From Thermohalobaculum sp039184865 (GTDB lineage: Bacteria; Pseudomonadota; Alphaproteobacteria; Rhodobacterales; Rhodobacteraceae), in NCBI GenBank assembly GCA_039184865.1, contig JBCDAV010000009.1, positions 62,001 through 126,000 of the forward strand: DNA of 64,000 bases, in the 5' to 3' direction. The notes beneath the pieces are model-generated. The model saw only the letters and a list, made by a program, of their open reading frames with translations, did not search any database and was not told the origin of the DNA. Below, piece by piece: positions 52,114-61,308 of the stretch (the first letter of the stretch is position 1; every line of letters starts with the position of its first letter). A program made the translations under genes and the position numbers.

Positions 52114-53052
52114 TTGGCTGATGTGAATTGGAAGAAATACGGCTGCGATCTCTGCTTGGCTGTGACGCTCGCCGGGGCAGCGGTTGTGTCTACTCTGGCG
52201 GTTGCCGCGTTGTCCGGCGCCGGCGTCGGCGTAGGCTTGCAGGCCGTCCTGTTCCTGGTTTTCTGGGGGCTTCTCGGATGGATGGCCGATGGATATTGCG
52301 CGAGCCGGGCGATGCAGGCGGCCGAGGCCGCGGCGGTTGCTCGGCGCGAGACCGCAGCCTCGGCGGTGCAGCATGCACCGGTTGGCGAGGTGGTCGAGGA
52401 AGTGGCTGGCGAAGACCCTGCAGCCGTTGAAACCGAGCGTGTCGCAGCCGAGGAAGCCGCTGCAGAAAAGGTCGCGACTGAGAAAGCTGCCGCCGAAGCA
52501 AAGGCGGCGGCGGACGCCGAGAGGGCCGCAGCTGTGAAAGCCGCTGCCGAAGCGGAGAGAGCAGCGGCAGAAAAAGCCGCAGCTGAGAAAGCCGCGGCAG
52601 AACAGGCAGCGCCTGAGAAACGCGCAGCCGCAGAGGCGCTCGCCACGGAGAGTGCAGCCGAGGCACAGGTTGAAGCAGAACGCGCGGCGGCACGTGCGTC
52701 GAGTGCAGCGGATATCGACCGAGATGGTGACGGCATTGTGGAAGGCACCGATGAGGGCACACGGCCCGAGGCGCTAGAAAGCCCCCGTGGCGGGGTCGCC
52801 GATGACCTCAAGCGCATCAAGGGCGTCGGACCCAAGCTCGAACAGGTATGCCACAAGCTCGGGTTCTATCACTTCGATCAGATCGCCGCGTGGTCGACAG
52901 ACGAAGTCGCCTGGGTAGACTCGAACCTCGAAGGCTTCCGTGGGCGCGTCACGCGGGATGGCTGGGTGGCGCAGGCCAAGCTCCTCGCCTCAGGCGGCGA
53001 AACGGAATTCTCGAAACGGGTGGATGAGGGTATTGTACCCTCGAGCCAGTAG
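52114..53052 (+). CDS. Membrane protein sharing the NuoE C-terminal module
   Basis: 312 residues from TTG 52114 with GAGGGA upstream. Two close transmembrane segments (CLAVTLAGAAVVSTLAVAAL; GLQAVLFLVFWGLLGWMADG), then a ~125-residue alanine/glutamate-rich helix (EKAAAEQAAPEKRAAAEALA), then a C-terminal module (DDLKRIKGVGPKLEQVCHKL, FYHFDQIAAWSTDEVAWVD) nearly identical to that of NuoE. Lies between nuoE and nuoF. It could anchor or dimerise with NuoE at the membrane. Confidence 0.85.
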   Translation: MADVNWKKYGCDLCLAVTLAGAAVVSTLAVAALSGAGVGVGLQAVLFLVFWGLLGWMADGYCASRAMQAAEAAAVARRETAASAVQHAPVGEVVEEVAGEDPAAVETERVAAEEAAAEKVATEKAAAEAKAAADAERAAAVKAAAEAERAAAEKAAAEKAAAEQAAPEKRAAAEALATESAAEAQVEAERAAARASSAADIDRDGDGIVEGTDEGTRPEALESPRGGVADDLKRIKGVGPKLEQVCHKLGFYHFDQIAAWSTDEVAWVDSNLEGFRGRVTRDGWVAQAKLLASGGETEFSKRVDEGIVPSSQ

Positions 53053-53062
53053 GGTTTAGCGG

Positions 53063-54357
<1,295 letters not shown>

Positions 54358-54361
<4 letters not shown>

Positions 54362-54858
54362 ACAGAACGCAACCCAAAGGGTATCATCTCGCCGAAGTGA
54401 ACATCGGTCGGCTGGTCGCCGCGCCGGACGATCCGCGTCTGGCCGATTTCGTCAACAATCTCGATCGCATCAACGGGATCGCCAAGCGCATGGACGGCTT
54501 CGTCTGGATGCTCGAAGGCGAGCAGGGCGGCAACCTCGACAACCCGTTGGGCGAGGATCCGCTGGTCGCCTTCAATCTGTCGGTCTGGAAAGACGTGGAA
54601 AGTCTCGACAAGTATGTCTGGGGCACGCTGCATCGTCAGTTCTACGAGCGCCGCGCCGAGTGGTTCGAGATCTTTCAGGGCACGCATTTCGCCATGTGGT
54701 GGGTGCCTGCCGGGCACATTCCGACCAAGGATGAGGCGAGCGATCGCATTCGATACCTCGAAACGCACGGGGACTCCGATCGCGCATTTGGCTGGTCTTG
54801 GCTGAAGGAGGCCAAGCTCTGGCGCGGCAAGGGATGCAGCCACATGGCCGCGGGCTGA
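54358..54858 (+). CDS. DUF3291 protein, copy 1
   Basis: 166 residues, coupled to nuoF. GYHLAEVNIGRLVAAPDDPR at the N-terminus, LVAFNLSVWKDVESLDKYVW, ERRAEWFEIFQGTHFAMWW and a trailing FGWSWLKEAK. Dimeric alpha/beta-barrel fold expected for DUF3291; catalytic role unknown. A shorter homologue follows at 55313-55780. Confidence 0.85.
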
Positions 54859-54877
54859 ACAGGGAAGGATAGGGACC

Positions 54878-55309
54878 ATGACACGAGCGATCGCCGGAGC
54901 GAGACGTCTGGGCGGCTTGGCGCTGTTCGCGCTTGCCCTTGCGGCGTGCGAGTCGGGAGAGCCGGCCAACGATCAGACGGGGTCGGTCGTGACCGGCAGC
55001 GTTGGCGCCGGCACGAATATCGAGCGTTTCGATGTCCGCCGTCAGGGCCGGCCGCTGATCGTTCGCGTCTTCAATCGCGGCGAGGGCTTGCGCACGGTCG
55101 CGGTGTCGTCGCGCAGCATCCGCGGGCTCGACCGCTCGGACGCGCGCATGGCCTACGACGCGGCGTTCGAGGCCGCCCAGGAGATCGATTGCTCCGGCAG
55201 TCCGATGGCGGTCGACGCAGGCTCGGCGCAGTTCCAGGAAGAAGGCCGCCGGTCAGCCTTCACGCAGGGTGAGGCCGCCTGGATCTTCCAGGGCCGGTGC
55301 GGAGCCTGA
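54878..55309 (+). CDS. Putative lipoprotein between the two DUF3291 genes
   Basis: 143 residues with a lipobox signal (ALFALALAACESGEP; Cys ~25). Mature domain contains GRPLIVRVFNRGEGLRTVAV and a Cys pair (IDCSGSP near the centre, QGRCGA at the end). Spaced three bases from the next gene. Unknown function; outer or inner leaflet anchoring predicted. Confidence 0.75.
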   Translation: MTRAIAGARRLGGLALFALALAACESGEPANDQTGSVVTGSVGAGTNIERFDVRRQGRPLIVRVFNRGEGLRTVAVSSRSIRGLDRSDARMAYDAAFEAAQEIDCSGSPMAVDAGSAQFQEEGRRSAFTQGEAAWIFQGRCGA

Positions 55310-55312
55310 CGC

Positions 55313-55780
55313 ATGTCCGAACGTCACCTCGCCCACTTCAACTATGCGCGATTGGCGCTGGCGCTCGACGATCCGCGGCTCGCGGACTTCCTGCGCGGGC
55401 GCGATCCGATCCGGCGCATTGCAGAGACGTGCGAGGGGTTTGTCTGGAAACAGGAAGCCGGGGCGGGCGAGGGCACGGTCGCGGGCGATCCGTCGCTGTT
55501 GCTCAGCCTGTCGGTGTGGCGCACGCCGGAGGCGTTGTGGCACTTTGCCTGGAACACGCTGCACAAGCGGCTCTGGCGGCGGCGGGCGGAATGGTTCGAG
55601 CCCAGCGCCGAGCCGTCCTTCGTGATGTGGTGGGTCCGGCCCGGACGCCGTCCGACCCATGCCGAGGCATGGGAGCGTCTGGCCGACCTTCGAAAACATG
55701 GCGAGAGCGACCGGGCCTTCGGCTGGTCTTGGCTCTCTCTGACGACCGATCCCGGTCGGCGACTGATTGCGGCGGAGTAG
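55313..55780 (+). CDS. DUF3291 protein, copy 2
   Basis: 155 residues aligned end to end with copy 1: HLAHFNYARLALALDDPRLA, LSLSVWRTPEALWHFAWNTL, RRRAEWFEPSAEPSFVMWW, SDRAFGWSWLSL. Divergence between the two is considerable, so the duplication is old or they were acquired separately. Coupled to nuoG, which starts 3 bp later. Confidence 0.85.
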   Translation: MSERHLAHFNYARLALALDDPRLADFLRGRDPIRRIAETCEGFVWKQEAGAGEGTVAGDPSLLLSLSVWRTPEALWHFAWNTLHKRLWRRRAEWFEPSAEPSFVMWWVRPGRRPTHAEAWERLADLRKHGESDRAFGWSWLSLTTDPGRRLIAAE

Positions 55781-55783
55781 GAA

Positions 55784-57808
55784 ATGACTGATCTGCGCAC
55801 GATCATCATCGACGGCAACGAGGTCGAAGCCGACCCGAACATGACGCTGATCCAGGCCTGCGAGATGGTCGGGATCGAAATCCCGCGCTTCTGCTATCAC
55901 GAGCGCCTGTCGATCGCCGGGAATTGCCGGATGTGTCTGGTGGAACCCGTCGGGGCGCCGAAACCGGCAGCCGCCTGCCACATGCAGGTCCGTGACATGC
56001 GCGGCGGACCGAACGGCGAGCCGCCGCAACTCCGGACCAACTCGCCGATGGTCAAGAAAGCCCGCGAGGGCGTGATGGAGTTCCTGCTGATCAACCATCC
56101 GCTCGACTGTCCGATCTGCGATCAGGGCGGCGAATGCGATCTTCAGGATCAGGCGATGGCCTACGGCGTCGATTTCAGCCGGTACCGCGAGCCAAAGCGC
56201 GCTGCCATCGACCTCGATCTCGGGCCGCTGGTCGAGACGCACATGACGCGCTGCATCTCCTGTACGCGCTGCGTGCGTTTCATCACCGAGGTCGCAGGCG
56301 TGCCCGAGATGGGGCAGGTCGGGCGCGGCGAGGATAGCGAGATCACCAATTACCTCGGGCAGACGCTCGGGTCCGAGATGCAGGGCAACATCGTCGATCT
56401 CTGCCCGGTCGGCGCGCTGACATCGAAACCCTACGCGTTCAGCGCCCGGCCCTGGGAACTGAAGAAAACCCAGTCGATCGACGTCATGGATGCGCTGGGA
56501 TCGAACATCCGGGTCGACACGCGGGGGCGCGAGGTCATGCGCATCTTGCCGCGCAACCACGACGCGGTGAACGAGGAATGGCTGGCGGACCGTTCGCGTT
56601 ACGTCTGGGACGGGCTGCGCCGTCAGCGCCTCGACCGGCCCTACGTGCGGTGCGACGGCCGGCTGAGGCCTGCAAGCTGGGCCGAGGCCTTCGCGACGAT
56701 CTGCGATGCGGTCTCGAAGGCTGGCGACAATATCGCGGCCGTGGCGGGCGATCTGGCGCCGGTCGAGGCGATGTTCGCGTTGAAGGATCTGATGGCGCGG
56801 CTCGGCAGCGACCGGCTGGAGTGCCGTCAGGACGGCGCACAACTGCCGATCGGAAATCGCTCCGGCTATGTCGGGACCGCGACGATCGAGGATCTCGATG
56901 CGGCGGACGGCATACTTCTGATTGGAACGAACCCGCGCGACGAGGCGCCGGTGCTGAACAGCCGGCTGCGCAAGGCGTGGCTGGCGGGCGCCCATGTCGC
57001 GCTGATCGGCGAGCCTGTCGATCTGACCTATCCCGCCTATCACATCGGAACCGGGCCGGAGGCGCTGCTGGGCGAGAGCCGTGAGAAGCTGCTCCAGAAC
57101 ATGGCGGGCATGGAGCGCAAGGTCGTCGTCATCGGGCAGGCCGCCTTGACCCGGTCCGACGGTGTTGCCGTGTTGGCAGAGGCGATGTCGCTTGCCGAGG
57201 CGGGCGGCGCGAAGCTGTTGGTTCTGCACTCTGCCGCAGCGCGGGTCGGTGGGCTCGACATCGGTTTTGTCCACGCGGACGGGTTCGAGTGTCTGAAGGG
57301 GGCCGAGGTTATCTTCAATCTGGGTGCCGATGAGATCGAGATCGTTCCCGGACCGTTCGTCGTCTATCAGGGCAGCCACGGCGACCGCGGCGCGCACCGC
57401 GCCGACGTCATCCTGCCGGGAGCTGCCTATACCGAACAGGCCGGTATCTTCGTCAACACCGAGGGCCGTCCTCAGATCGCGAGCCGTGCGGGCTTCCCGC
57501 CCGGCGATGCGCGCGAGGACTGGGCGATCCTGCGGGCACTGTCGGCGGAACTCGGGCAGAAGCTTCCATATGACTCGCTCGGCGCGCTGCGTGCTGTCCT
57601 GTTCGACGCGCACCCCCATCTCGCGGCCATAGATCAGGTGCCCGAGAATCCGTGGCAGGCGCTGCCGCACGGAGATATCGACACCGCGCCCTTCATCAAT
57701 CGCGCGGTCGATCATTACCTGACGAACCCGGTCCTGCGGGCGTCCGAGATCATGGCTGATCTGGCGCGCCTTTCCGATCAGCAAACCCAACCCATGGCGG
57801 CAGAATGA
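55784..57808 (+). CDS. nuoG: NADH-quinone oxidoreductase subunit G (75 kDa)
   Basis: 674 residues. [2Fe-2S] ferredoxin domain (PRFCYHERLSIAGNCRMCLV), His-Cys [4Fe-4S] (HPLDCPICDQGGECDLQDQA) and second [4Fe-4S] (THMTRCISCTRCVRFITEVA), then a molybdopterin-oxidoreductase-like body. Short mitochondrial-type NuoG without the extra N7 cluster. Overlaps the next gene by 4 bp. Confidence 0.97.
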   Translation: MTDLRTIIIDGNEVEADPNMTLIQACEMVGIEIPRFCYHERLSIAGNCRMCLVEPVGAPKPAAACHMQVRDMRGGPNGEPPQLRTNSPMVKKAREGVMEFLLINHPLDCPICDQGGECDLQDQAMAYGVDFSRYREPKRAAIDLDLGPLVETHMTRCISCTRCVRFITEVAGVPEMGQVGRGEDSEITNYLGQTLGSEMQGNIVDLCPVGALTSKPYAFSARPWELKKTQSIDVMDALGSNIRVDTRGREVMRILPRNHDAVNEEWLADRSRYVWDGLRRQRLDRPYVRCDGRLRPASWAEAFATICDAVSKAGDNIAAVAGDLAPVEAMFALKDLMARLGSDRLECRQDGAQLPIGNRSGYVGTATIEDLDAADGILLIGTNPRDEAPVLNSRLRKAWLAGAHVALIGEPVDLTYPAYHIGTGPEALLGESREKLLQNMAGMERKVVVIGQAALTRSDGVAVLAEAMSLAEAGGAKLLVLHSAAARVGGLDIGFVHADGFECLKGAEVIFNLGADEIEIVPGPFVVYQGSHGDRGAHRADVILPGAAYTEQAGIFVNTEGRPQIASRAGFPPGDAREDWAILRALSAELGQKLPYDSLGALRAVLFDAHPHLAAIDQVPENPWQALPHGDIDTAPFINRAVDHYLTNPVLRASEIMADLARLSDQQTQPMAAE

Positions 57809-58242
57809 TGAAAAGCATCCGTCCATACCTCCTCACCGGTCTCGCGCTCATGCTCGCGGCCTGCGGCACCGGCGAAGGCTCGACCGTCGGCGGTCAGAAG
57901 TTCAAGGAAACCGTGATCGAAAAGCTGAGCGACGACCGGTTTGCGATTTCGGTCAGTGCGGACAATATCGATGGCTACCAGCTGTCGCGCTGCGTCGCCG
58001 CGGCTTATGCCGAAAGCCTGCGCGACGCCCAGGGCAACCGGATCTACGGCTTTGTCGAGCGCCAGGGCGGAAAGCTGACCGATACCTTCCGCCTGAAGGA
58101 GGGCGTTCGCACCCAGACGACCGAAGGCGTCCAGACCTTCCGGCTGGTCACGACAGGTGTGCACGACGGCACCGACATGATGGATGTCGACCTGCAGCTT
58201 GCGGAATGCGAGCAGGCCGGCCTGCCATCGGCGGTCGAGTAA
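57805..58242 (+). CDS. Putative lipoprotein between nuoG and nuoH
   Basis: 145 residues. Signal with lipobox LTGLALMLAACGTGEGS (Cys ~20). Mature part includes KFKETVIEKLSDDRFAISVS and a SRCVAAAYAESLR with a second Cys near the C-terminus (LAECEQAG). Coupled to nuoG. No family recognised; not homologous by eye to the other nuo-embedded lipoprotein. Confidence 0.75.
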   Translation: MMKSIRPYLLTGLALMLAACGTGEGSTVGGQKFKETVIEKLSDDRFAISVSADNIDGYQLSRCVAAAYAESLRDAQGNRIYGFVERQGGKLTDTFRLKEGVRTQTTEGVQTFRLVTTGVHDGTDMMDVDLQLAECEQAGLPSAVE

Positions 58243-58252
58243 AGGGGACTTC

Positions 58253-59281
58253 ATGTCGTTCTGGGACAGCGATCTCGGGATCTTCGTGATCATCGTCGCG
58301 CAGTGCCTCGCCGTGACGGTGGCGATTCTCGTGAGCCTTGCGTTCCTGCTCTACATGGACCGCAAGGTCTGGGCCGCCGTGCAGCTTCGCCGCGGCCCGA
58401 ACGTGGTCGGCCCGTTCGGCCTCTTGCAAAGCTTCGCCGACTTTCTGAAATTTGTGCTGAAGGAAATCGTGATCCCGGCGGGTGCGGACAAGATCGTCTT
58501 TCTTCTGGCGCCGCTCGCGACCTTTGTCTTCGCCGCGATCATGTGGGTCGCCATTCCGTTTGCCGATGGCTGGGTGATCGCCGATCTCAATGTCGGCGTG
58601 CTCTACATCTTCGCGATCTCCTCGCTCGGGGTCTACGGCGTGATCATGGGCGGCTGGGCGTCCAACTCGAAATATCCGTTCTTGGGCGGTCTGCGCTCGG
58701 CAGCGCAGATGGTCAGCTACGAGGTCTCCATCGGTCTGATCATCGTCGGGGTGCTGATCTCGACCGGATCTCTCAACCTGACGGCAATCGTGCGGGCGCA
58801 GGACGGCAGCTTCGGCTTCCTGTCCTGGTACTGGCTGCCGCACCTGCCGATGTTCGTGATCTTCTTCGTCAGCGCGCTGGCCGAGACGAACCGCCCGCCC
58901 TTCGACCTGCCCGAGGCGGAGTCGGAACTGGTCGCCGGCTATCAGGTCGAATACTCCTCGACCCCGTATCTGCTGTTCATGATCGGCGAATACATGAACA
59001 TCGTGCTGATGTGCGCGATGTGCACCATCCTGTTTTTCGGCGGCTGGCTCAGCCCGATCCCCGGGCTGCCGGACGGCGTGCTCTGGTTCGTGGTGAAGGT
59101 GGTGTTCTTCTTCTTCATGTTCGCGATCGCCAAGGCGATCGTGCCGCGCTACCGCTACGACCAGCTGATGCGCCTGGGCTGGAAGGTCTTCCTGCCGATG
59201 TCGCTGGGCTGGGTCGTGATCGCCGCGTTTCTTGTGCGCTTCGATGTCGTGGGCTACGCGCGCCACGCGACGGGAGGGTAA
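58253..59281 (+). CDS. nuoH: NADH-quinone oxidoreductase subunit H (ND1)
   Basis: 342 residues from ATG 58253 with AGGGG upstream. Eight or more helices, QLRRGPNVVGPFGLLQSFAD and ETNRPPFDLPEAESELVAGY, both diagnostic. It forms part of the quinone channel. Confidence 0.97.
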   Translation: MSFWDSDLGIFVIIVAQCLAVTVAILVSLAFLLYMDRKVWAAVQLRRGPNVVGPFGLLQSFADFLKFVLKEIVIPAGADKIVFLLAPLATFVFAAIMWVAIPFADGWVIADLNVGVLYIFAISSLGVYGVIMGGWASNSKYPFLGGLRSAAQMVSYEVSIGLIIVGVLISTGSLNLTAIVRAQDGSFGFLSWYWLPHLPMFVIFFVSALAETNRPPFDLPEAESELVAGYQVEYSSTPYLLFMIGEYMNIVLMCAMCTILFFGGWLSPIPGLPDGVLWFVVKVVFFFFMFAIAKAIVPRYRYDQLMRLGWKVFLPMSLGWVVIAAFLVRFDVVGYARHATGG

Positions 59282-59325
59282 CGCCGTGCGCGCGACAGCA
59301 TCATCGCAAACGGGGGAACGGTCCG

Positions 59326-59844
59326 ATGGCAAGGCCTGCGAAGTCGCTGGTGACCGCGTATGTCTTCTGGGTCGTTCTTCCCGGTCTGGGCGCACACCGG
59401 TTCTACCTCAAGCGCCCGCTGTCAGGGCTGTTCCTGCTGATGATCTGTCTGACCGGCATGGTGCTGGCTATCTTCGGGACCAGCGCGCGCATTCCGGAAT
59501 ACGTGATGGCGGGCGGGACCTGCGTTCTGGCCGTTCTGGTCTGGTGGATCCTCGACGCCTTCTTCATTCCCGGCTGGGTCGACCAGATCAACGAAGAGGG
59601 CCAGGACCGGCCTTATGTGAGCGTTGCGGCAGTAAACATGGACCCCTCGTTCGGGGCGACGATGTCCGCGGCGGGACGCAATCCCGACGCGAAAACGCGG
59701 CCAGCACTCAGCGAAAGCCACGACCTTCCGTGGCGGCAGGAGCGCAAGCAGCAGGAAATCCTGCGCTACCACACTTCGGACGAAGCGGGGCTCGACGCCC
59801 GGTCCGAACAGGAGGCAGATGACGATGGGCATCCCCCTCGATAA
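59326..59844 (+). CDS. TM2-domain protein in nuo operon
   Basis: 172 residues from ATG 59326. TM2 domain pattern: VLPGLGAHRFYLKRPLSGLF and GMVLAIFGTSARIPEYVMAG, with VWWILDAFFIPGWVDQIN. The C-terminal ~80 residues are polar and end in an acidic tail. It overlaps the nuoI start by 26 bp. TM2 proteins have no single known role. Confidence 0.83.
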   Translation: MARPAKSLVTAYVFWVVLPGLGAHRFYLKRPLSGLFLLMICLTGMVLAIFGTSARIPEYVMAGGTCVLAVLVWWILDAFFIPGWVDQINEEGQDRPYVSVAAVNMDPSFGATMSAAGRNPDAKTRPALSESHDLPWRQERKQQEILRYHTSDEAGLDARSEQEADDDGHPPR

Positions 59845-60316
59845 GGCACTGGGATATTTCCTGCTCAAGGATTTCTGGGGCGGCTTCAAGCTGGGCATGA
59901 AGTACTTCTTCAAGCCCAAGGCGACGCTGAACTATCCCTTCGAGAAAGGGCCGCTGAGCCCGCGTTTCCGCGGCGAGCACGCCCTGCGCCGTTACGCCAA
60001 CGGCGAGGAGCGCTGCATCGCCTGCAAGCTGTGCGAGGCGATCTGCCCGGCCCAGGCCATCACGATCGAGGCCGAACCGCGCGACGACGGCTCCCGCCGG
60101 ACGACGCGCTATGACATCGACATGACCAAGTGCATCTATTGCGGGTTCTGTCAGGAGGCCTGTCCGGTGGACGCGATCGTCGAGGGACCTAACTTCGAGT
60201 TTGCTACCGAGACTCGCGAGGAGCTGTTCTACAACAAGGACAAGCTGCTGGAGAATGGCGAGCGTTGGGAGCGTGAAATCGCCCGTAACCTGGAACTCGA
60301 CGCACCCTACCGTTGA
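59819..60316 (+). CDS. nuoI: NADH-quinone oxidoreductase subunit I (TYKY)
   Basis: 165 residues. Two [4Fe-4S] motifs, ERCIACKLCEAICPAQAITI and TKCIYCGFCQEACPVDAIVE. ATG 59819 has CAGGAGG upstream and lies inside the preceding gene. Confidence 0.97.
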   Translation: MTMGIPLDKALGYFLLKDFWGGFKLGMKYFFKPKATLNYPFEKGPLSPRFRGEHALRRYANGEERCIACKLCEAICPAQAITIEAEPRDDGSRRTTRYDIDMTKCIYCGFCQEACPVDAIVEGPNFEFATETREELFYNKDKLLENGERWEREIARNLELDAPYR

Positions 60317-60328
60317 GGGGAGAACCCC

Positions 60329-60937
60329 ATGGGCCTGACGGTCTTCGCCTTCTACGTCTTTGCCTGTGTCGCGGTCGCGTCGGGCCTGCTGGTCGTGCTG
60401 GCTCGCAACCCCGTGCATTCGGTGCTGTGGCTGATCCTGACCTTCTTCTCGGCGGCGGGCATGATGGTGCTGATGGGCGCCGAGTTCGTCGCGATGCTTC
60501 TGATCATCGTCTATGTCGGCGCCGTGATGGTGCTGTTCCTGTTTGTGGTGATGATGCTGGACGTGGACTTCGCCGAACTGAAGCGCGGACTCGCCGAGTA
60601 TCTCCCGGTCGGCGCACTTGTCGGACTGGTTCTCGTGATCGAACTGATGCTGGTGTTTGGCTACTGGATCTTTGCCGATGCCGCGCCGCAAGCGCGCGAA
60701 GCGGTGATGCCGGCCCCAGCGGACGTGCCGAACACGCATGCGCTCGGTCAGATCATCTATGACCAGTACATCCTCGTCTTCCAGCTGTCCGGCCTGATAT
60801 TGTTGGTTGCAATGATCGGCGCGATTGTGCTGACACTGCGCCACCGTACCGACGTGAAACGCCAGGACATCCTAGCCCAGATCTATCGGGAGCGTGCGGT
60901 CGACTTGAAAGACGTCGAACCGGGGCAGGGAGTTTGA
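60329..60937 (+). CDS. nuoJ: NADH-quinone oxidoreductase subunit J (ND6)
   Basis: 202 residues with five helices; ARNPVHSVLWLILTFFSAAG and the pi-bulge-type stretch EFVAMLLIIVYVGAVMVLFL are typical. Membrane arm subunit. Stop TGA lies two bases before the nuoK ATG. Confidence 0.96.
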   Translation: MGLTVFAFYVFACVAVASGLLVVLARNPVHSVLWLILTFFSAAGMMVLMGAEFVAMLLIIVYVGAVMVLFLFVVMMLDVDFAELKRGLAEYLPVGALVGLVLVIELMLVFGYWIFADAAPQAREAVMPAPADVPNTHALGQIIYDQYILVFQLSGLILLVAMIGAIVLTLRHRTDVKRQDILAQIYRERAVDLKDVEPGQGV

Positions 60938-60939
60938 GC

Positions 60940-61302
60940 ATGCTGGCAGCGGCAGCCGCCACCGTAAGCGAGGGCCCGGCCCGGATGGTCGTCGGCGGCA
61001 TCGGCCTCGAGGGCTACCTCACCGTTGCGGCGATCCTGTTCGTGATCGGGATCTTCGGGATCTTCGTGAACCGGCGAAACGTGATCATCATCCTGATGTC
61101 GATCGAACTGATGCTTCTGGCGGTGAACATCAATCTTGTCGCGTTCTCGGCTCATCTCGGCGATCTGGTCGGGCAGGTCTTCACCCTCTTCGTGCTCACC
61201 GTGGCCGCTGCCGAAGCGGCGATCGGTCTGGCGATCCTCGTCTGTTTCTTCCGCAATCGTGGGACGATCTCGGTCGAGGACGTCAACATGATGAAAGGAT
61301 AG
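60940..61302 (+). CDS. nuoK: NADH-quinone oxidoreductase subunit K (ND4L)
   Basis: 120 residues from ATG 60940, or 105 from ATG 60985; the latter matches the usual ~101. Three helices with the conserved Glu in IILMSIELMLLAVNINLVAF and a second Glu in VLTVAAAEAAIGLAILVCFF. Confidence 0.95.
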   Translation: MLAAAAATVSEGPARMVVGGIGLEGYLTVAAILFVIGIFGIFVNRRNVIIILMSIELMLLAVNINLVAFSAHLGDLVGQVFTLFVLTVAAAEAAIGLAILVCFFRNRGTISVEDVNMMKG

Positions 61303-61308
61303 GGGGCG

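Noticed and set aside
55253..57826. 857-codon antisense frame over nuoG and its upstream neighbour
   Set aside because: Despite its length it spans two unrelated sense genes and is rich in Arg/Asp/Gln, typical of antisense of GC-rich DNA.
58148..59395. Antisense frame over nuoH rich in Asp, His, Glu and Arg
   Set aside because: It is the complement of hydrophobic helices of nuoH; no start site or conserved motif.
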